64,000 bases of DNA from MPNP01 sp965116235 (GTDB lineage: Bacteria; Pseudomonadota; Alphaproteobacteria; Rhodobacterales; Rhodobacteraceae): contig OZ220496.1 of the NCBI GenBank assembly GCA_965116235.1, forward strand, positions 930,001 to 994,000, in the 5' to 3' direction. Below the pieces are notes generated by a model that worked only from the letters and a program-made list of their open reading frames with translations, searched no databases and had not been told where the DNA came from. Position numbers and translations under genes: made by a program. Shown here in pieces: positions 51,036 through 60,632 of the stretch (its first letter is position 1; each line of letters opens with the position of its first letter).

Positions 51036-52700
51036 ATGACCAATGATGAAGCCGATCCCATTACCATTGAAATCATCCAGAATTCGCTGCAGGCGGCGGC
51101 GGACGAAATGTTCGCAGCCATGCGCAAGACGGCCATGAGCTCAATTATCTATGAAGTGCTTGACATGGGTACAGGCATTATGGATCCTCAAGGCGAAATC
51201 GCGGGGTCGGGAGCCGGAATTCCGGCGTTTGTGGGCGTTCTGGACAAGTCGGTCAAGGTCATTATCAAAAAATTCGACAAGCCCGGTGATGTGAAACCCG
51301 GTGATGTATTTGCCACGAACGATCCCTATTATGGCGGGGTTACCCACCTGAACGATATCGTCGTGATCATGCCCGTGTTTGTGAACGGCCAGTTGATTGC
51401 GTGGTGTGCTAACATCGCCCACAACTCCGATGTGGGAGGGATGGCTCCCGGCTCGTTGACCGGCGAGGCCACCCAAATATTCCAGGAGGGTCTGCGTCTT
51501 CCGGCCATCAAGATCATTTCTCAAGGGCAACCCATTGCCCCTGTGATGGACGTAATCAAGGTCAATTCCCGGATGCCCGATGTACTTGAAGGGGATCTTT
51601 GGGCCGCTATTGCGTCGGTTCGCATCGGCGAGCGCCGTTTGACGACCATTGCCGAAAAGTATGGAACACGGACTTTTGCCAAGGCCGTTGAAGCCTTCAT
51701 GGACTACGGGGAAGAGGTATCAGTCAGAGAACTCAAGCAACTCCCCCAAGGAACCTACGAGTTGTCCGAGGAACAGGATAACGGCCAGACTTACAACGTC
51801 AAGGTCACCATAGCTGACGACAAGTTCACGGTGGATCTGAGAGACAATCCCGATCAGCTGGATGGTCCACTCAATACGAGTCGGGACGGCGTCATGGTTG
51901 CCGTTCAAATGATCTTCAAGTCGTTGACGGATCCGTATTCTCCTGCCAACGGAGGATCATTTCGTCCCATTGAACTTCTGACTCGGGAAGGAAGCGTGTT
52001 TCATGCAAAGGAACCCGCCCCGCTCGGCTTTTACTATGAAATAGAACTGCGTGTCTACGATCTCATCTGGCGGTGTCTGGCCCAGCATATGCCGGATCGT
52101 CTGGCGGCCGGACATTTTGCTTCGGTGTGCGGAACGTTCATAGGTGGGATTCATCCCGATACAGGCCGACAATACACCGTCATTGAACCCCAGTTGGGAG
52201 GTTGGGGAGCAAGCCGGAGCGGGGATGGCAACTCAGGGATGTTTTGCGGATTCCACGGCGAGACCTATAACTGTCCCGCTGAAATCAACGAGGCCCGCAA
52301 CGGGCTGATCGTCGATCAGATGACACTGAATACAGGACCGGGTGGTGAAGGCAGGTACACCGGTGGAAGAGGCATTGTCCTCGACTATCGAGTACGGGCC
52401 AATGATGGATTTCTGACTGCGGGCTATACCCGTTCGAAGTTTCCACCGTGGGGGCTTGATGGCGGAAACGCTGGTTCCCCCAATTATATCGAGTTCATAC
52501 CGGTCAACGGAGAACGGCAGAGCTTTGCGGCAGTTTCCGGGTTGGCAACCCGGAAGGATGACGTCATCCGGGTATTTACTGGAAACGGCGGCGGACTTGG
52601 TGACCCCAAGGAACGAGACCGGGATTTGGTGCGGACTGATCTCAGGAATGAGTTGATCTCAAAGGAACAGGCCCGGGAAATATTCGGTCTGGATGTTTGA
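51036..52700 (+). CDS. hydantoinase/oxoprolinase subunit B (HyuB type), copy 1
   Basis: A 554-residue B subunit. Typical segments are DPITIEIIQNSLQAAADEMF, SSIIYEVLDMGTGIMD, GDVFATNDPYYGGVTHLNDIV, and the glycine-rich end GYTRSKFPPWGLDGGNAGSPN. Start 12 bases after hyuA with AAGGAGGGG. With HyuA it would hydrolyse a lactam or hydantoin-like ring using ATP. Confidence 0.94.
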   Translation: MTNDEADPITIEIIQNSLQAAADEMFAAMRKTAMSSIIYEVLDMGTGIMDPQGEIAGSGAGIPAFVGVLDKSVKVIIKKFDKPGDVKPGDVFATNDPYYGGVTHLNDIVVIMPVFVNGQLIAWCANIAHNSDVGGMAPGSLTGEATQIFQEGLRLPAIKIISQGQPIAPVMDVIKVNSRMPDVLEGDLWAAIASVRIGERRLTTIAEKYGTRTFAKAVEAFMDYGEEVSVRELKQLPQGTYELSEEQDNGQTYNVKVTIADDKFTVDLRDNPDQLDGPLNTSRDGVMVAVQMIFKSLTDPYSPANGGSFRPIELLTREGSVFHAKEPAPLGFYYEIELRVYDLIWRCLAQHMPDRLAAGHFASVCGTFIGGIHPDTGRQYTVIEPQLGGWGASRSGDGNSGMFCGFHGETYNCPAEINEARNGLIVDQMTLNTGPGGEGRYTGGRGIVLDYRVRANDGFLTAGYTRSKFPPWGLDGGNAGSPNYIEFIPVNGERQSFAAVSGLATRKDDVIRVFTGNGGGLGDPKERDRDLVRTDLRNELISKEQAREIFGLDV

Positions 52701-52736
52701 ACTCGCTGGTCTTGGATTGATTTGAAGGAGGATAGC

Positions 52737-53543
52737 ATGACACCGGACAAACCGCTCAAGATCATGTATTTGAGCCCTGTGGGTACGGCTCTTTATGATG
52801 ATGTGTTTGCCGAAATGGCCCAGCAGTACAAGAACCCTGGAACCGAGGTTCATGTCACATCCCTCAAGGCTTCGGATGGCGGGTTCACGCACATCGAATA
52901 CCGCGCTTATGAAACGGTTGTTTCGACAGGCATTGTTCGGGCTGCAAGAGCGGCGGCCAAGGAAGGATTTGACGGGTTGGCGATTGGCTGCTTCTATGAT
53001 ACGGCTCTTCATGACGCGCGTGAAGTGTCGGGCGACATGATCGTCACGGCCCCATGTTCGGCTTCCATCGAGATTGCCTGCAGTCTGGCCAATCGATTCG
53101 GTGTTATCGTCGGTCGGAGAAAATGGGTGAATCAGATGTCGGCAACGGTTCATGACAATGGTCGAGGACCACAGTTGAGCGGCTTTTATCACGTCGAGCT
53201 TGGAGTAAACGAGTTTCAGGTGGATCATGCAAGAACTGAACGGCTTCTTCTTGAAGCCGGTCGCAAGGCGGTTGAAAACGATTATGCCGAAGCCCTCATT
53301 CTCGGCTGCACCTTGGAGATAGGGTTTTTCCGGCAACTGTCGACGGAACTGGGCGTTCCCGTCATCGATCCATCGATCGCGGCCTTGAAGCGGGCGGAAT
53401 ACGCGGCCAATCTCAAGCGGTTTTGCGGCTGGACACCGAGTCGAAAATGGTCGTGTGAAGCACCGCCCGAAGAGGAAATCAGACGGTTTGGCATCATTGA
53501 TGATGATGATGTTTTTGGCAGCCGCATTATCGTCAACGCCTGA
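52737..53543 (+). CDS. aspartate/glutamate (hydantoin) racemase family protein
   Basis: A 268-residue cofactor-independent racemase. Two catalytic cysteines are expected at the centre of IGCFYDTALHD and LGCTLEIGF; both are present, as is APCSASIEIA. The ATG at 52737 has AAGGAGG at 52725-52731. The place next to hydantoinase genes suggests it racemises a hydantoin, N-carbamoyl amino acid or free amino acid product so that both enantiomers can be used. Confidence 0.88.
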   Translation: MTPDKPLKIMYLSPVGTALYDDVFAEMAQQYKNPGTEVHVTSLKASDGGFTHIEYRAYETVVSTGIVRAARAAAKEGFDGLAIGCFYDTALHDAREVSGDMIVTAPCSASIEIACSLANRFGVIVGRRKWVNQMSATVHDNGRGPQLSGFYHVELGVNEFQVDHARTERLLLEAGRKAVENDYAEALILGCTLEIGFFRQLSTELGVPVIDPSIAALKRAEYAANLKRFCGWTPSRKWSCEAPPEEEIRRFGIIDDDDVFGSRIIVNA

Positions 53544-53569
53544 GAACGAAGTGAATTGGAGTGAACGTC

Positions 53570-54664
53570 ATGTCGCAAAGAACAGAATCAAGACTGGCCA
53601 AGTTGCGTCAGAAAATGCGGGCGTCTGACACCCAGCTGGTTGTTCTGGGTCCGGGTGCTCACATGCAGTGGCTGCTGGGTTTCCATACGCATCCTGATGA
53701 AAGACCTTGCCTCCTGCTCATTGGCGAAAAACGCGAAACCTTCCTGATGCCGTCGCTAAACGCTGAAGACACGCAGCAGAGATGCTCAATCGAATGCCAT
53801 GAATGGACAGACGCCGATGGTCCGCACCGAGCCATGAAGAATGCCCTTGCAGCTGTCAGGAATGGAGAGTTCAGCCAAGTCGTGCTGGATGAAACCATGC
53901 GTGCCGATTTTGCCTTGCTTGTCTTGGATCATCTGCCTGGAGCCGGCCGGCGATTTACCGACGATACAGTCGGCAATCTGCGGATGAAGAAGGATGAGCA
54001 GGAATATCGATCTCTGAAAGAGAATGCCAGTATCGCTGATCTTGCCATGAAGAAAGGCATTGCCTCGGTCGGTTCTGGAATGAGTGAACTTGATGTGGCA
54101 GCCATTATCCGGGAGGAATTTGCACAACATGGTGCCGACATGCAGTTTTGCATCGTCGGGTCCGGACCCAACGGTGCACTTCCCCACCATGCAACCGGTA
54201 CCAGAACCATTGCAAATGGAGACGCTGTCGTCATGGACATCGGTGGAAAAAAGGGGGAATTTTCGAGCGATATAACCCGTGTCGCCGTTGTCGGAGAACC
54301 GTCCCGTGAATTCAAGGAGGTTCACGCTGTCGTCAATAATGCCGTTGAGGCAGCGATGGGGATCGCTCGGCCTGGCGTCAAGGCACAGGAGGTTGACCAG
54401 AAGGCACGAGCCATCATAACCCAAGCGGGTTTCGGTGAATACTTTGTTCATCGAACTGGGCATGGGTTGGGCATTGAAGTCCACGAACCACCCTATCTGA
54501 CTTCAACGTCTGAAACAATTCTGGAAGCGGGCATGGTGTTTTCGATCGAGCCTGGAATTTACCTGCCCGGGAAGTTTGGGGTCAGGCTGGAAGAGATCGT
54601 TATCCTGAGAGATGGTGGACCGGAAATTCTGTCTTCGCTCTCAAGGGACTACGCACAAGTCTGA
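53570..54664 (+). CDS. M24 family metallopeptidase (Xaa-Pro aminopeptidase/creatinase type)
   Basis: A 364-residue enzyme with a creatinase-like N-domain and a pita-bread C-domain. All five metal ligands are visible: Asp in VVMDIGG, Asp in SSDITRV, His in HRTGHGLGIEVHEPPYL, Glu in FSIEPGIY and Glu in VRLEEIVI. ATG at 53570 is used; a GTG three codons earlier is possible. It could cleave a peptide or N-substituted amino acid imported by the transporter. Confidence 0.92.
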   Translation: MSQRTESRLAKLRQKMRASDTQLVVLGPGAHMQWLLGFHTHPDERPCLLLIGEKRETFLMPSLNAEDTQQRCSIECHEWTDADGPHRAMKNALAAVRNGEFSQVVLDETMRADFALLVLDHLPGAGRRFTDDTVGNLRMKKDEQEYRSLKENASIADLAMKKGIASVGSGMSELDVAAIIREEFAQHGADMQFCIVGSGPNGALPHHATGTRTIANGDAVVMDIGGKKGEFSSDITRVAVVGEPSREFKEVHAVVNNAVEAAMGIARPGVKAQEVDQKARAIITQAGFGEYFVHRTGHGLGIEVHEPPYLTSTSETILEAGMVFSIEPGIYLPGKFGVRLEEIVILRDGGPEILSSLSRDYAQV

Positions 54665-54678
54665 CCCAGAATGACACC

Positions 54679-56265
54679 ATGAAGCAAGATCCAATCACCT
54701 TGGCCGTGATTCAGGCCGGATTGACGGCTGCCGCCGATGAAATGTTTTCGATTCTCCGGAAAACGTCCATGAGCCCGATCATCTATGAAGTTCTTGACGT
54801 TGGGACCGGCATCACCGACAGGTACGGACAGCTGGTTGGCTCTGGTGCCGGCATTCCCACGTTCGTTGGCATTCTGGACAAGGCTGTCAAGCATATTGTC
54901 AACATGCATGGATTGGAGACAGTCGCCGACGGTGATCTGTTCATCAGCAACGACCCCTACCACGGGGGCGTTACGCATCTCAACGACGTCGTGATAGCCA
55001 TGCCGGTCTTTTTTGAAGGCGAATGCATCGCCTGGACGGCCTCGATCGGTCACTGGTCTGATATTGGCGGATTGACACCAGGATCCATGTCCACAAATGC
55101 GAGCGAGATCATCCAGGAAGGACTGCGGCTGCCAGCGATCAAGCTGTTTGAAAAAGGTGAACTGGTTCAATCACTGCTGGATATTGTACTGGTGAATTCG
55201 AGATTGCCGGACTTTACGTCAGGGGACCTATGGGCTCAAATCGCTGCCAGTCGCAAGGCCAGCAGTCGTATAGTCGATCTGGTCAGAACCTACGGTGTGC
55301 GGTCTTACATGCAGGCCATCGAGGATCTCTTTCGGCACGGCGAAGCCAGAACCCGAAAGGGGCTGCAAAAGCTTCCGTTTGGAGAGTTTGAGTTTGCCGA
55401 AGAACAGGAAGATGGAGATATCTGGCGTGTTCGCATCACGATTTCAGCCGAGGAGTTTGTCGTGGACCTGTCGGACAATCCGGACCAAAAGTCCAGCCCC
55501 TACAACACAAGCCGGGATGGGGCCGTGATTTCCTGCCAAATGCTGTTCAAGGCCCTGACCGACCCCGAACTGTTTACGAACGAAGGCTCGTTTCGTCCCC
55601 TGAAGGTCATGACTCGAGCCGGCACCGTGTTTGACCCGTGCGAGCCGGCTCCGCATGGCTACTATTTTGAAATCCGGATGCGTCTGTACGACTTGATGTG
55701 GCATTGCATGGCCAATCAGATGCCGCACCGGTTGCCTGCCGGACATTTTGCCTCGATTTGCGGAACAGTCATAGCCGGACGACATCCGGATACCGGTCGC
55801 ATGTTTACGATGGTTGAACCTCAGCTTGGGGGATGGGGAGCCACTTCGACACGAAACGGTCTCGATAGCATGTATTCGACAGGTCACGGGGAAACATACG
55901 TTTGTCCGGTGGAAATCTGCGAAGCTCGTTACGGACTTGAGGTCGGCTGGAAACGACTTGTCGATGAAGAGCCGGAAGACAGTCTCCACCGGGGTGGTCG
56001 AGGGCTGTCAACTTCCTACCGCATGCGAGGGAGTGCCGTTGTGTCGGCTGGATACAGTCGGAGCAAGATTCCTGTCTGGGGATTGAATGGTGGAGCGAAG
56101 GGTGGAACCAACACGTTCAAGGTCAAGACCGAGGACGGTCGGGTGAATGCATATTCGTTTGTCAGCGACCTGGAAGTGACCCCGGGTGATGAGATTGTTA
56201 TTGAAACCGCAAATGGTGGTGGTTGGGGTTCGACATCCGATGAGAAAATCAAGGAGACAGTATAG
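54679..56265 (+). CDS. hydantoinase/oxoprolinase subunit B (HyuB type), copy 2
   Basis: A 528-residue second B subunit, clearly related to copy 1 (both have SxIIYEVLDxGTGI, NDPYxGGVTHLNDVV-type stretches and GYSRSKIPVWGLNGG), but diverged enough to be an old duplicate or a subunit of different specificity. It starts 14 bases after the peptidase gene and is the last gene of the operon. Two B subunits with one A subunit suggests either alternative partners or a heteromeric enzyme. Confidence 0.93.
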   Translation: MKQDPITLAVIQAGLTAAADEMFSILRKTSMSPIIYEVLDVGTGITDRYGQLVGSGAGIPTFVGILDKAVKHIVNMHGLETVADGDLFISNDPYHGGVTHLNDVVIAMPVFFEGECIAWTASIGHWSDIGGLTPGSMSTNASEIIQEGLRLPAIKLFEKGELVQSLLDIVLVNSRLPDFTSGDLWAQIAASRKASSRIVDLVRTYGVRSYMQAIEDLFRHGEARTRKGLQKLPFGEFEFAEEQEDGDIWRVRITISAEEFVVDLSDNPDQKSSPYNTSRDGAVISCQMLFKALTDPELFTNEGSFRPLKVMTRAGTVFDPCEPAPHGYYFEIRMRLYDLMWHCMANQMPHRLPAGHFASICGTVIAGRHPDTGRMFTMVEPQLGGWGATSTRNGLDSMYSTGHGETYVCPVEICEARYGLEVGWKRLVDEEPEDSLHRGGRGLSTSYRMRGSAVVSAGYSRSKIPVWGLNGGAKGGTNTFKVKTEDGRVNAYSFVSDLEVTPGDEIVIETANGGGWGSTSDEKIKETV

Positions 56266-56689
56266 CACCGGCCAGTCCCCGATTTTCATGCGGGCAGTTG
56301 TATCGGGGTCGGTTGACCCTTTCAAGTCTATTCCCGATGTCATTTTGAATTCTCCATCTCCCAGCCCCAAAAATCGGACTTCAAGCCAGATTGCAAGGTA
56401 ATTGGTTTGCCTCATGACGCCATTCGGTCTAGACCGAACTTCCGAACTGATTTGCCTCTTTGAGATTGGCCTGACCCCTGCCATACAGCGCTCTGCAAGG
56501 GCTTCCCATGCCGTTTCCACCGCCATAACCTGTTCATGTGTTTGACAATCTCCTTATCTACATACACTGGCCTTTTCCTTTTCCACCATTATCTCCGTGT
56601 TCCTGTATATCGAAACCGGGCCCTGTGGTCATGTTACGCGGGTTGTATCAATTCCGGGCCATCCAACTCGGATATGGCATCGCTGGAAA
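56266..56689. other. non-coding region downstream of the operon
   Basis: Contains CCCCGAT (56277-56283) and ATCGGGG (56302-56308), which could form a terminator-like stem after the operon, and a perfect 16-base palindrome listed separately. No gene is recognised. Confidence 0.4.
56423..56438. repeat. 16-base perfect palindrome
   Basis: TTCGGTCTAGACCGAA reads the same on both strands. It has no spacer, as expected for a dimeric DNA-binding protein site rather than an RNA hairpin. No gene begins nearby, so its purpose is unclear. Confidence 0.5.
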
Positions 56690-56866
56690 TGTGTGAATCG
56701 AGTAGGGCGATGGGGGGGGGGACGCACTTTTGCGTGGTTGGGAAGGTGTCGACGATGGGCCAAAGACTGGGAAAGTACGGTCGAAAGCTCAACCGCTTGG
56801 GCACACATTGCCAGCATCCGTCGTGTAACACGCAGACTGGCAAGGCATTGCAATGCAAAACTTTAG
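56690..56866 (+). pseudogene. IS5-family transposase, C-terminal fragment
   Basis: The frame reads RTFAWLGRCRRWAKDWES and AHIASIRRVTRRLARHC before a stop at 56866, the characteristic end of IS5-family (IS427-like) transposases, in which ERTFAWL normally carries the last acidic residue. That residue is lost: a G10 run at 56712-56721 (frame reads RWGGGRTFAW) sits where the glutamate should be. The N-terminal two thirds are absent. Confidence 0.7.
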
Positions 56867-57333
56867 ATTCGGGCTCTAAGGGATGCAAAGGGAAAAATAA
56901 ATATTTAATTTAGGCTAGGCACTACACAGACCGCGCCCCGATTTTCGGTCGTCGAAAGCCCGTCACATGGGCCTTCCGATTTTTGCCATCACGCGAAACC
57001 GTCGAAGTCGGGGGGGGGCTCTGCCAGGCACTATTTACATGGATAGATTATGATGGCGGAAGCGAACGTAAAATCCTTCCAGACCACCATACGGTGGGGG
57101 TCGGAGTGGATGCAAGGGCTCAAATCGGCTCGGAAGTTCGGGTTTTCAAAAATGAGATTCGTAATTTTTCAGGTTTTCTGGAATGGAGTCAAGCGAACGC
57201 ACGAATCTCTTATAACACGGCACCCCCATTTAATTATCATTCCAAGTGGAAATACTTACTTGGTTTTGTCTTGACCCGGAGGGGAGGAGTCTTGTGCGTA
57301 TCTTATCGCATATGCATTCAAATTTGTGAAGTG
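56867..57333. other. non-coding region with homopolymer tract and IS-end-like motif
   Basis: Holds a G9 run (57010-57018), TGCCAGGCACTA at 57022-57033 (as near 24827) and a related CTAGGCACTA at 56915-56924. GAAAGCCC and GGGCCTTC near 56955-56980 can form a stem followed by T5. No gene is seen; it separates the operon from the defence-like module. Confidence 0.4.
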
Positions 57334-60300
57334 CTAATCAAGTGTTTTATCGATTAATCCGAGAGTGTTTGCATTTTCCAGCAACGTTTTAGATTTTGCT
57401 TTATTAATTCCGCTTGGAATTTCGGCATCAATTTCAAGTTTCAACTCAACAGATGCGTCTGGTATTGTGGTCAGATGCTGGACGATTGAATCAAATATGC
57501 GATTCATATCTCTTGCTGGGCGATCGGGTGAGATAATGGCTGTTCCTCTGAACCGGGTGGGTACATGCTCCGCTTTTGCTCCCTTGTCATTAGCTTCTTT
57601 GAAAGTTGAGGCATCCCCCTGAGGCAACTCCTTTTTTTCAATCACCATACCGGACTGAGAATTTACTGGCCGATGCCTTTCACCAACATCAGGCCTCACG
57701 ATGACACTATCTCTATCGATAACGGCTGAAACGTTCATTGCTTTCTCTAGAGTTAGACCAATATAGGTTTTCGATTTTTCATCCCAACGCTCAGCGTAAG
57801 CGAACGGGCCGGAGAAAATACCTGAAATGGCTGACTGTACGGCCTTGGAAAGTACCTCTTGGTTTTTCAAACGAGGCAGATAGGTATAACGATTAAGATA
57901 CTCCCAAATGTCACTGAGCAAGAGGTGGTTCTTTTCGTTCCAGATATATTTCTCCAACTGGCGGTTCAGATTATCCGGCCCCAACTCTGGCCAGATAGCT
58001 TGATCATTTACCAACCTTTTGCTAGCATGTACAAGCAAACCATCCTGAGTGGGCACCTTCGAGAAAACCCACTCAACATCTGCCTGAGCTGAATCTTGAT
58101 ATGGATAGAGTAGGTAGTTCCATGCCTCCTTAAGACTGGTCTTAACGGTTTCATTTGCTTCTGCAGCTTTTGCTTTGGCGAATGCACTGTCGCTCTGGGT
58201 AAGGTCAAGTTTTTGTGTATCACGAACGATCTCAGACCATGCTATAGAGGCACGTATTGAGTCTTTCAAATTTTGTAGTTGGCGGGACTCAGCGGCAAGG
58301 AAAATCAGCATGTTTCGATAAACACGGGGTATGCTTCCCCGCTGAATAAAAATTTCATTGGCCCTGATCATAGCCAGAGAGTCATCTTTGCCATTGTGTG
58401 AATGCTCAACTCCAAGTACGACCGCCCGAATGCCGCCGGGTTCATCAGGTACATCTATGCTACTACTGGGTACGACTTGCACGGCATTAAAATGGCCTCG
58501 ATCTGAGAGACTGTTGATGTAGGCTTTTAGGGCTTTGTCAATCTCCAAGAGAACAAGTGTTTCTTCAACTTGTCTGGCCGAGTCTGCGGCAATTCGGTTG
58601 AGATTGGCTTTCACAGAATACCAATAGCGACCAAGATCTCCATGCATAAACTTGGCACGATCGGTCAATCGTCTAAGCGCGTCGCTAAAAATTGCGGGTC
58701 TCTCACCGGGTTGCACAACACCAAGATTTATCTGCTTGTCGTCTAGTCCGCGGTTTTCCTGACTGTGAATCGGAGCGGTTCCCATGAAGATCGTCCGTGC
58801 AACCCGACGCGTTGCACAATAACGATTGAGGTTCGGTGCCGACTGATCAATTTTGTAGGGGGTTGAAGTCATTCCATCTACATCGCCAGCGATAATCGAC
58901 TGCCAGCTTGCATTCAGGTAATGCAACAGTTCGGGCTCTACCCTTGCGGAGCTAATCGCTAAGCTCCCGGGCATAATCATCGTTGAAGGGTCATGGTTCA
59001 TCCAAAGTTCATGAATGACCTGAGCCATCAAACGCAGGACACCGCGCGTTCTCTGAAACTTTTCCAGGGAACCCCAAGACGTATAGAGCTGGTCAAAAAG
59101 TTCTGGATGAATTGGGTATGCTTTTTCAAGTTTTCGACGGTAATCCTCATTGGCGCAACCATGCGGAAAGTCAGCAGAGTTTTCCCGATACATCTTCGCG
59201 AACTGCTTGAGCGTATTGTCTCGATGGTGAAACTTACTACCTGGAATTTCCTTGAATAAGCGGCGGCGAACAATCTCGTAGCTTTCCTCCTGTGAAGCCG
59301 GTCGCCAGGACGACTCAACACGACTGAAAGTCTGTTTCAGGCGCTTAAGTGCTTCATCACCACCCTCTCCGCCTACCTCGATCTGAGATGCTGGTAGTGA
59401 AGCAACAAGGAGCGTTCGCGGGCAGGCTTTAACTGCTTCGGTAAGAGATTGTACAAACGAGAGATTTGCGTCGAACGACCCTGACGATAGCCCGTCTACT
59501 CTATAGATTTGCCTGAGATAGGCAACCCACTCGTCAATTAGAATTAGGTTAGGTGCATATTTTTTGAAGATGTCTTCAAGGAGCTTTGAACCCGGTGCTA
59601 TGCCTTTTTCATCGTTTTCAATGATCATCTCAAAGGCTTCCTTGCCGCCGAGTTGCCAAGCTAACTCACCCCACGTTGTATGGATCTTGTACCCGCCTTC
59701 CAAATTTAACCCATCTAGTGGCCCCCGTGACGTGCCGACAAGAACCGCACGAGTGATTTTTGCTGGTACCTTAAGTTTGTATTTTGACAAAAGTTGATCT
59801 AAGCCCGTTAGATCCTCTGAACGTGCCTCTCCTGCCATATGATAGAGTGCCAACATAGAGTGCGTCTTTCCCCCGCCAAAATTTGTCTGCAATTCAACAA
59901 CAGGATCTCCCCCGGCGTTCGAAAGCCTTTTGACAGCTCCAACCAAGAGATCGCTCAGTCCCTCGGTCAGGTAAGTTCGGGCGAAGAATTCAGCCGGGTT
60001 TAGATACTCAGATGGTGCACTACCAGTGTGAACTTTGCTAAGATCGGCCGCAAACTCGGCCTGAGTGAATACTCCGGTGGCAACATCCTCATGAGGTTCA
60101 ACGACCTCACGCCAAGGCAAAATACCTGCGACCGTTCCGACCGATATATCGAGTCGTTGTGTCTTCCGACGCTCCTCATTGCGCTGAAGTTCAGTAAACT
60201 TCGTACGAAGGATTGTGTCGCGCATTTCGCTGATCTTATCAGAGGTTTCCCCAGCGCTGATCGCCTCCATCAAGCGTCGCATGGAGTCTAAGGCACGCTC

Positions 60301-60621
60301 AGCGTCGTCATAGGTGAAAGGCTCGTTGTGGGAAAGTTTGTTTCTCACATCAACGAGTTCATTCACGATGGACCTCTCAGCGCGGCCCAGAACAGACTTG
60401 AATGCATTCGTCCAGAACCGGTCCATAGTATTGAGAAGCGATGCTTGATCCCAAGAGATCATTCCGTCGCGGTCATGTTTTAGGCCTTGCATCTTTTCCA
60501 AAATCTGAACCCGCCAGTCCTTGCCCAGAGAAGTTTCGAGCCTCTTTTCAACGAACGGAATCAGTGCATCAGGCAGAAGTTCCATGCCGTCGAAAACATG
60601 ATGGCGCGTGCTCTTGGCCAT
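57334..60621 (-). CDS. DUF499 ATPase with N-terminal Swt1-like HEPN region
   Basis: A 1095-residue large ATPase. The N-terminal 120 residues contain R93-NKLS-H98, the Rx4H motif of HEPN ribonuclease-like domains, in a Swt1-type context (VNELVDVRNKLSHNE). Then come Walker A FGGGKTHS (about 248-255) and Walker B LILIDEW (359-365) of the DUF499 family, followed by a long helical region of unknown fold. Start ATG at 60621 with AAAGGAAAG just before it; it begins 11 bases after the methyltransferase stop, so the two are co-transcribed. DUF499 proteins occur beside DUF1156 methyltransferases in defence islands. Whether the HEPN part cuts RNA is inference. Confidence 0.85.
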   Translation of the reverse strand: MAKSTRHHVFDGMELLPDALIPFVEKRLETSLGKDWRVQILEKMQGLKHDRDGMISWDQASLLNTMDRFWTNAFKSVLGRAERSIVNELVDVRNKLSHNEPFTYDDAERALDSMRRLMEAISAGETSDKISEMRDTILRTKFTELQRNEERRKTQRLDISVGTVAGILPWREVVEPHEDVATGVFTQAEFAADLSKVHTGSAPSEYLNPAEFFARTYLTEGLSDLLVGAVKRLSNAGGDPVVELQTNFGGGKTHSMLALYHMAGEARSEDLTGLDQLLSKYKLKVPAKITRAVLVGTSRGPLDGLNLEGGYKIHTTWGELAWQLGGKEAFEMIIENDEKGIAPGSKLLEDIFKKYAPNLILIDEWVAYLRQIYRVDGLSSGSFDANLSFVQSLTEAVKACPRTLLVASLPASQIEVGGEGGDEALKRLKQTFSRVESSWRPASQEESYEIVRRRLFKEIPGSKFHHRDNTLKQFAKMYRENSADFPHGCANEDYRRKLEKAYPIHPELFDQLYTSWGSLEKFQRTRGVLRLMAQVIHELWMNHDPSTMIMPGSLAISSARVEPELLHYLNASWQSIIAGDVDGMTSTPYKIDQSAPNLNRYCATRRVARTIFMGTAPIHSQENRGLDDKQINLGVVQPGERPAIFSDALRRLTDRAKFMHGDLGRYWYSVKANLNRIAADSARQVEETLVLLEIDKALKAYINSLSDRGHFNAVQVVPSSSIDVPDEPGGIRAVVLGVEHSHNGKDDSLAMIRANEIFIQRGSIPRVYRNMLIFLAAESRQLQNLKDSIRASIAWSEIVRDTQKLDLTQSDSAFAKAKAAEANETVKTSLKEAWNYLLYPYQDSAQADVEWVFSKVPTQDGLLVHASKRLVNDQAIWPELGPDNLNRQLEKYIWNEKNHLLLSDIWEYLNRYTYLPRLKNQEVLSKAVQSAISGIFSGPFAYAERWDEKSKTYIGLTLEKAMNVSAVIDRDSVIVRPDVGERHRPVNSQSGMVIEKKELPQGDASTFKEANDKGAKAEHVPTRFRGTAIISPDRPARDMNRIFDSIVQHLTTIPDASVELKLEIDAEIPSGINKAKSKTLLENANTLGLIDKTLD

Positions 60622-60632
60622 GTTCTTTCCTT

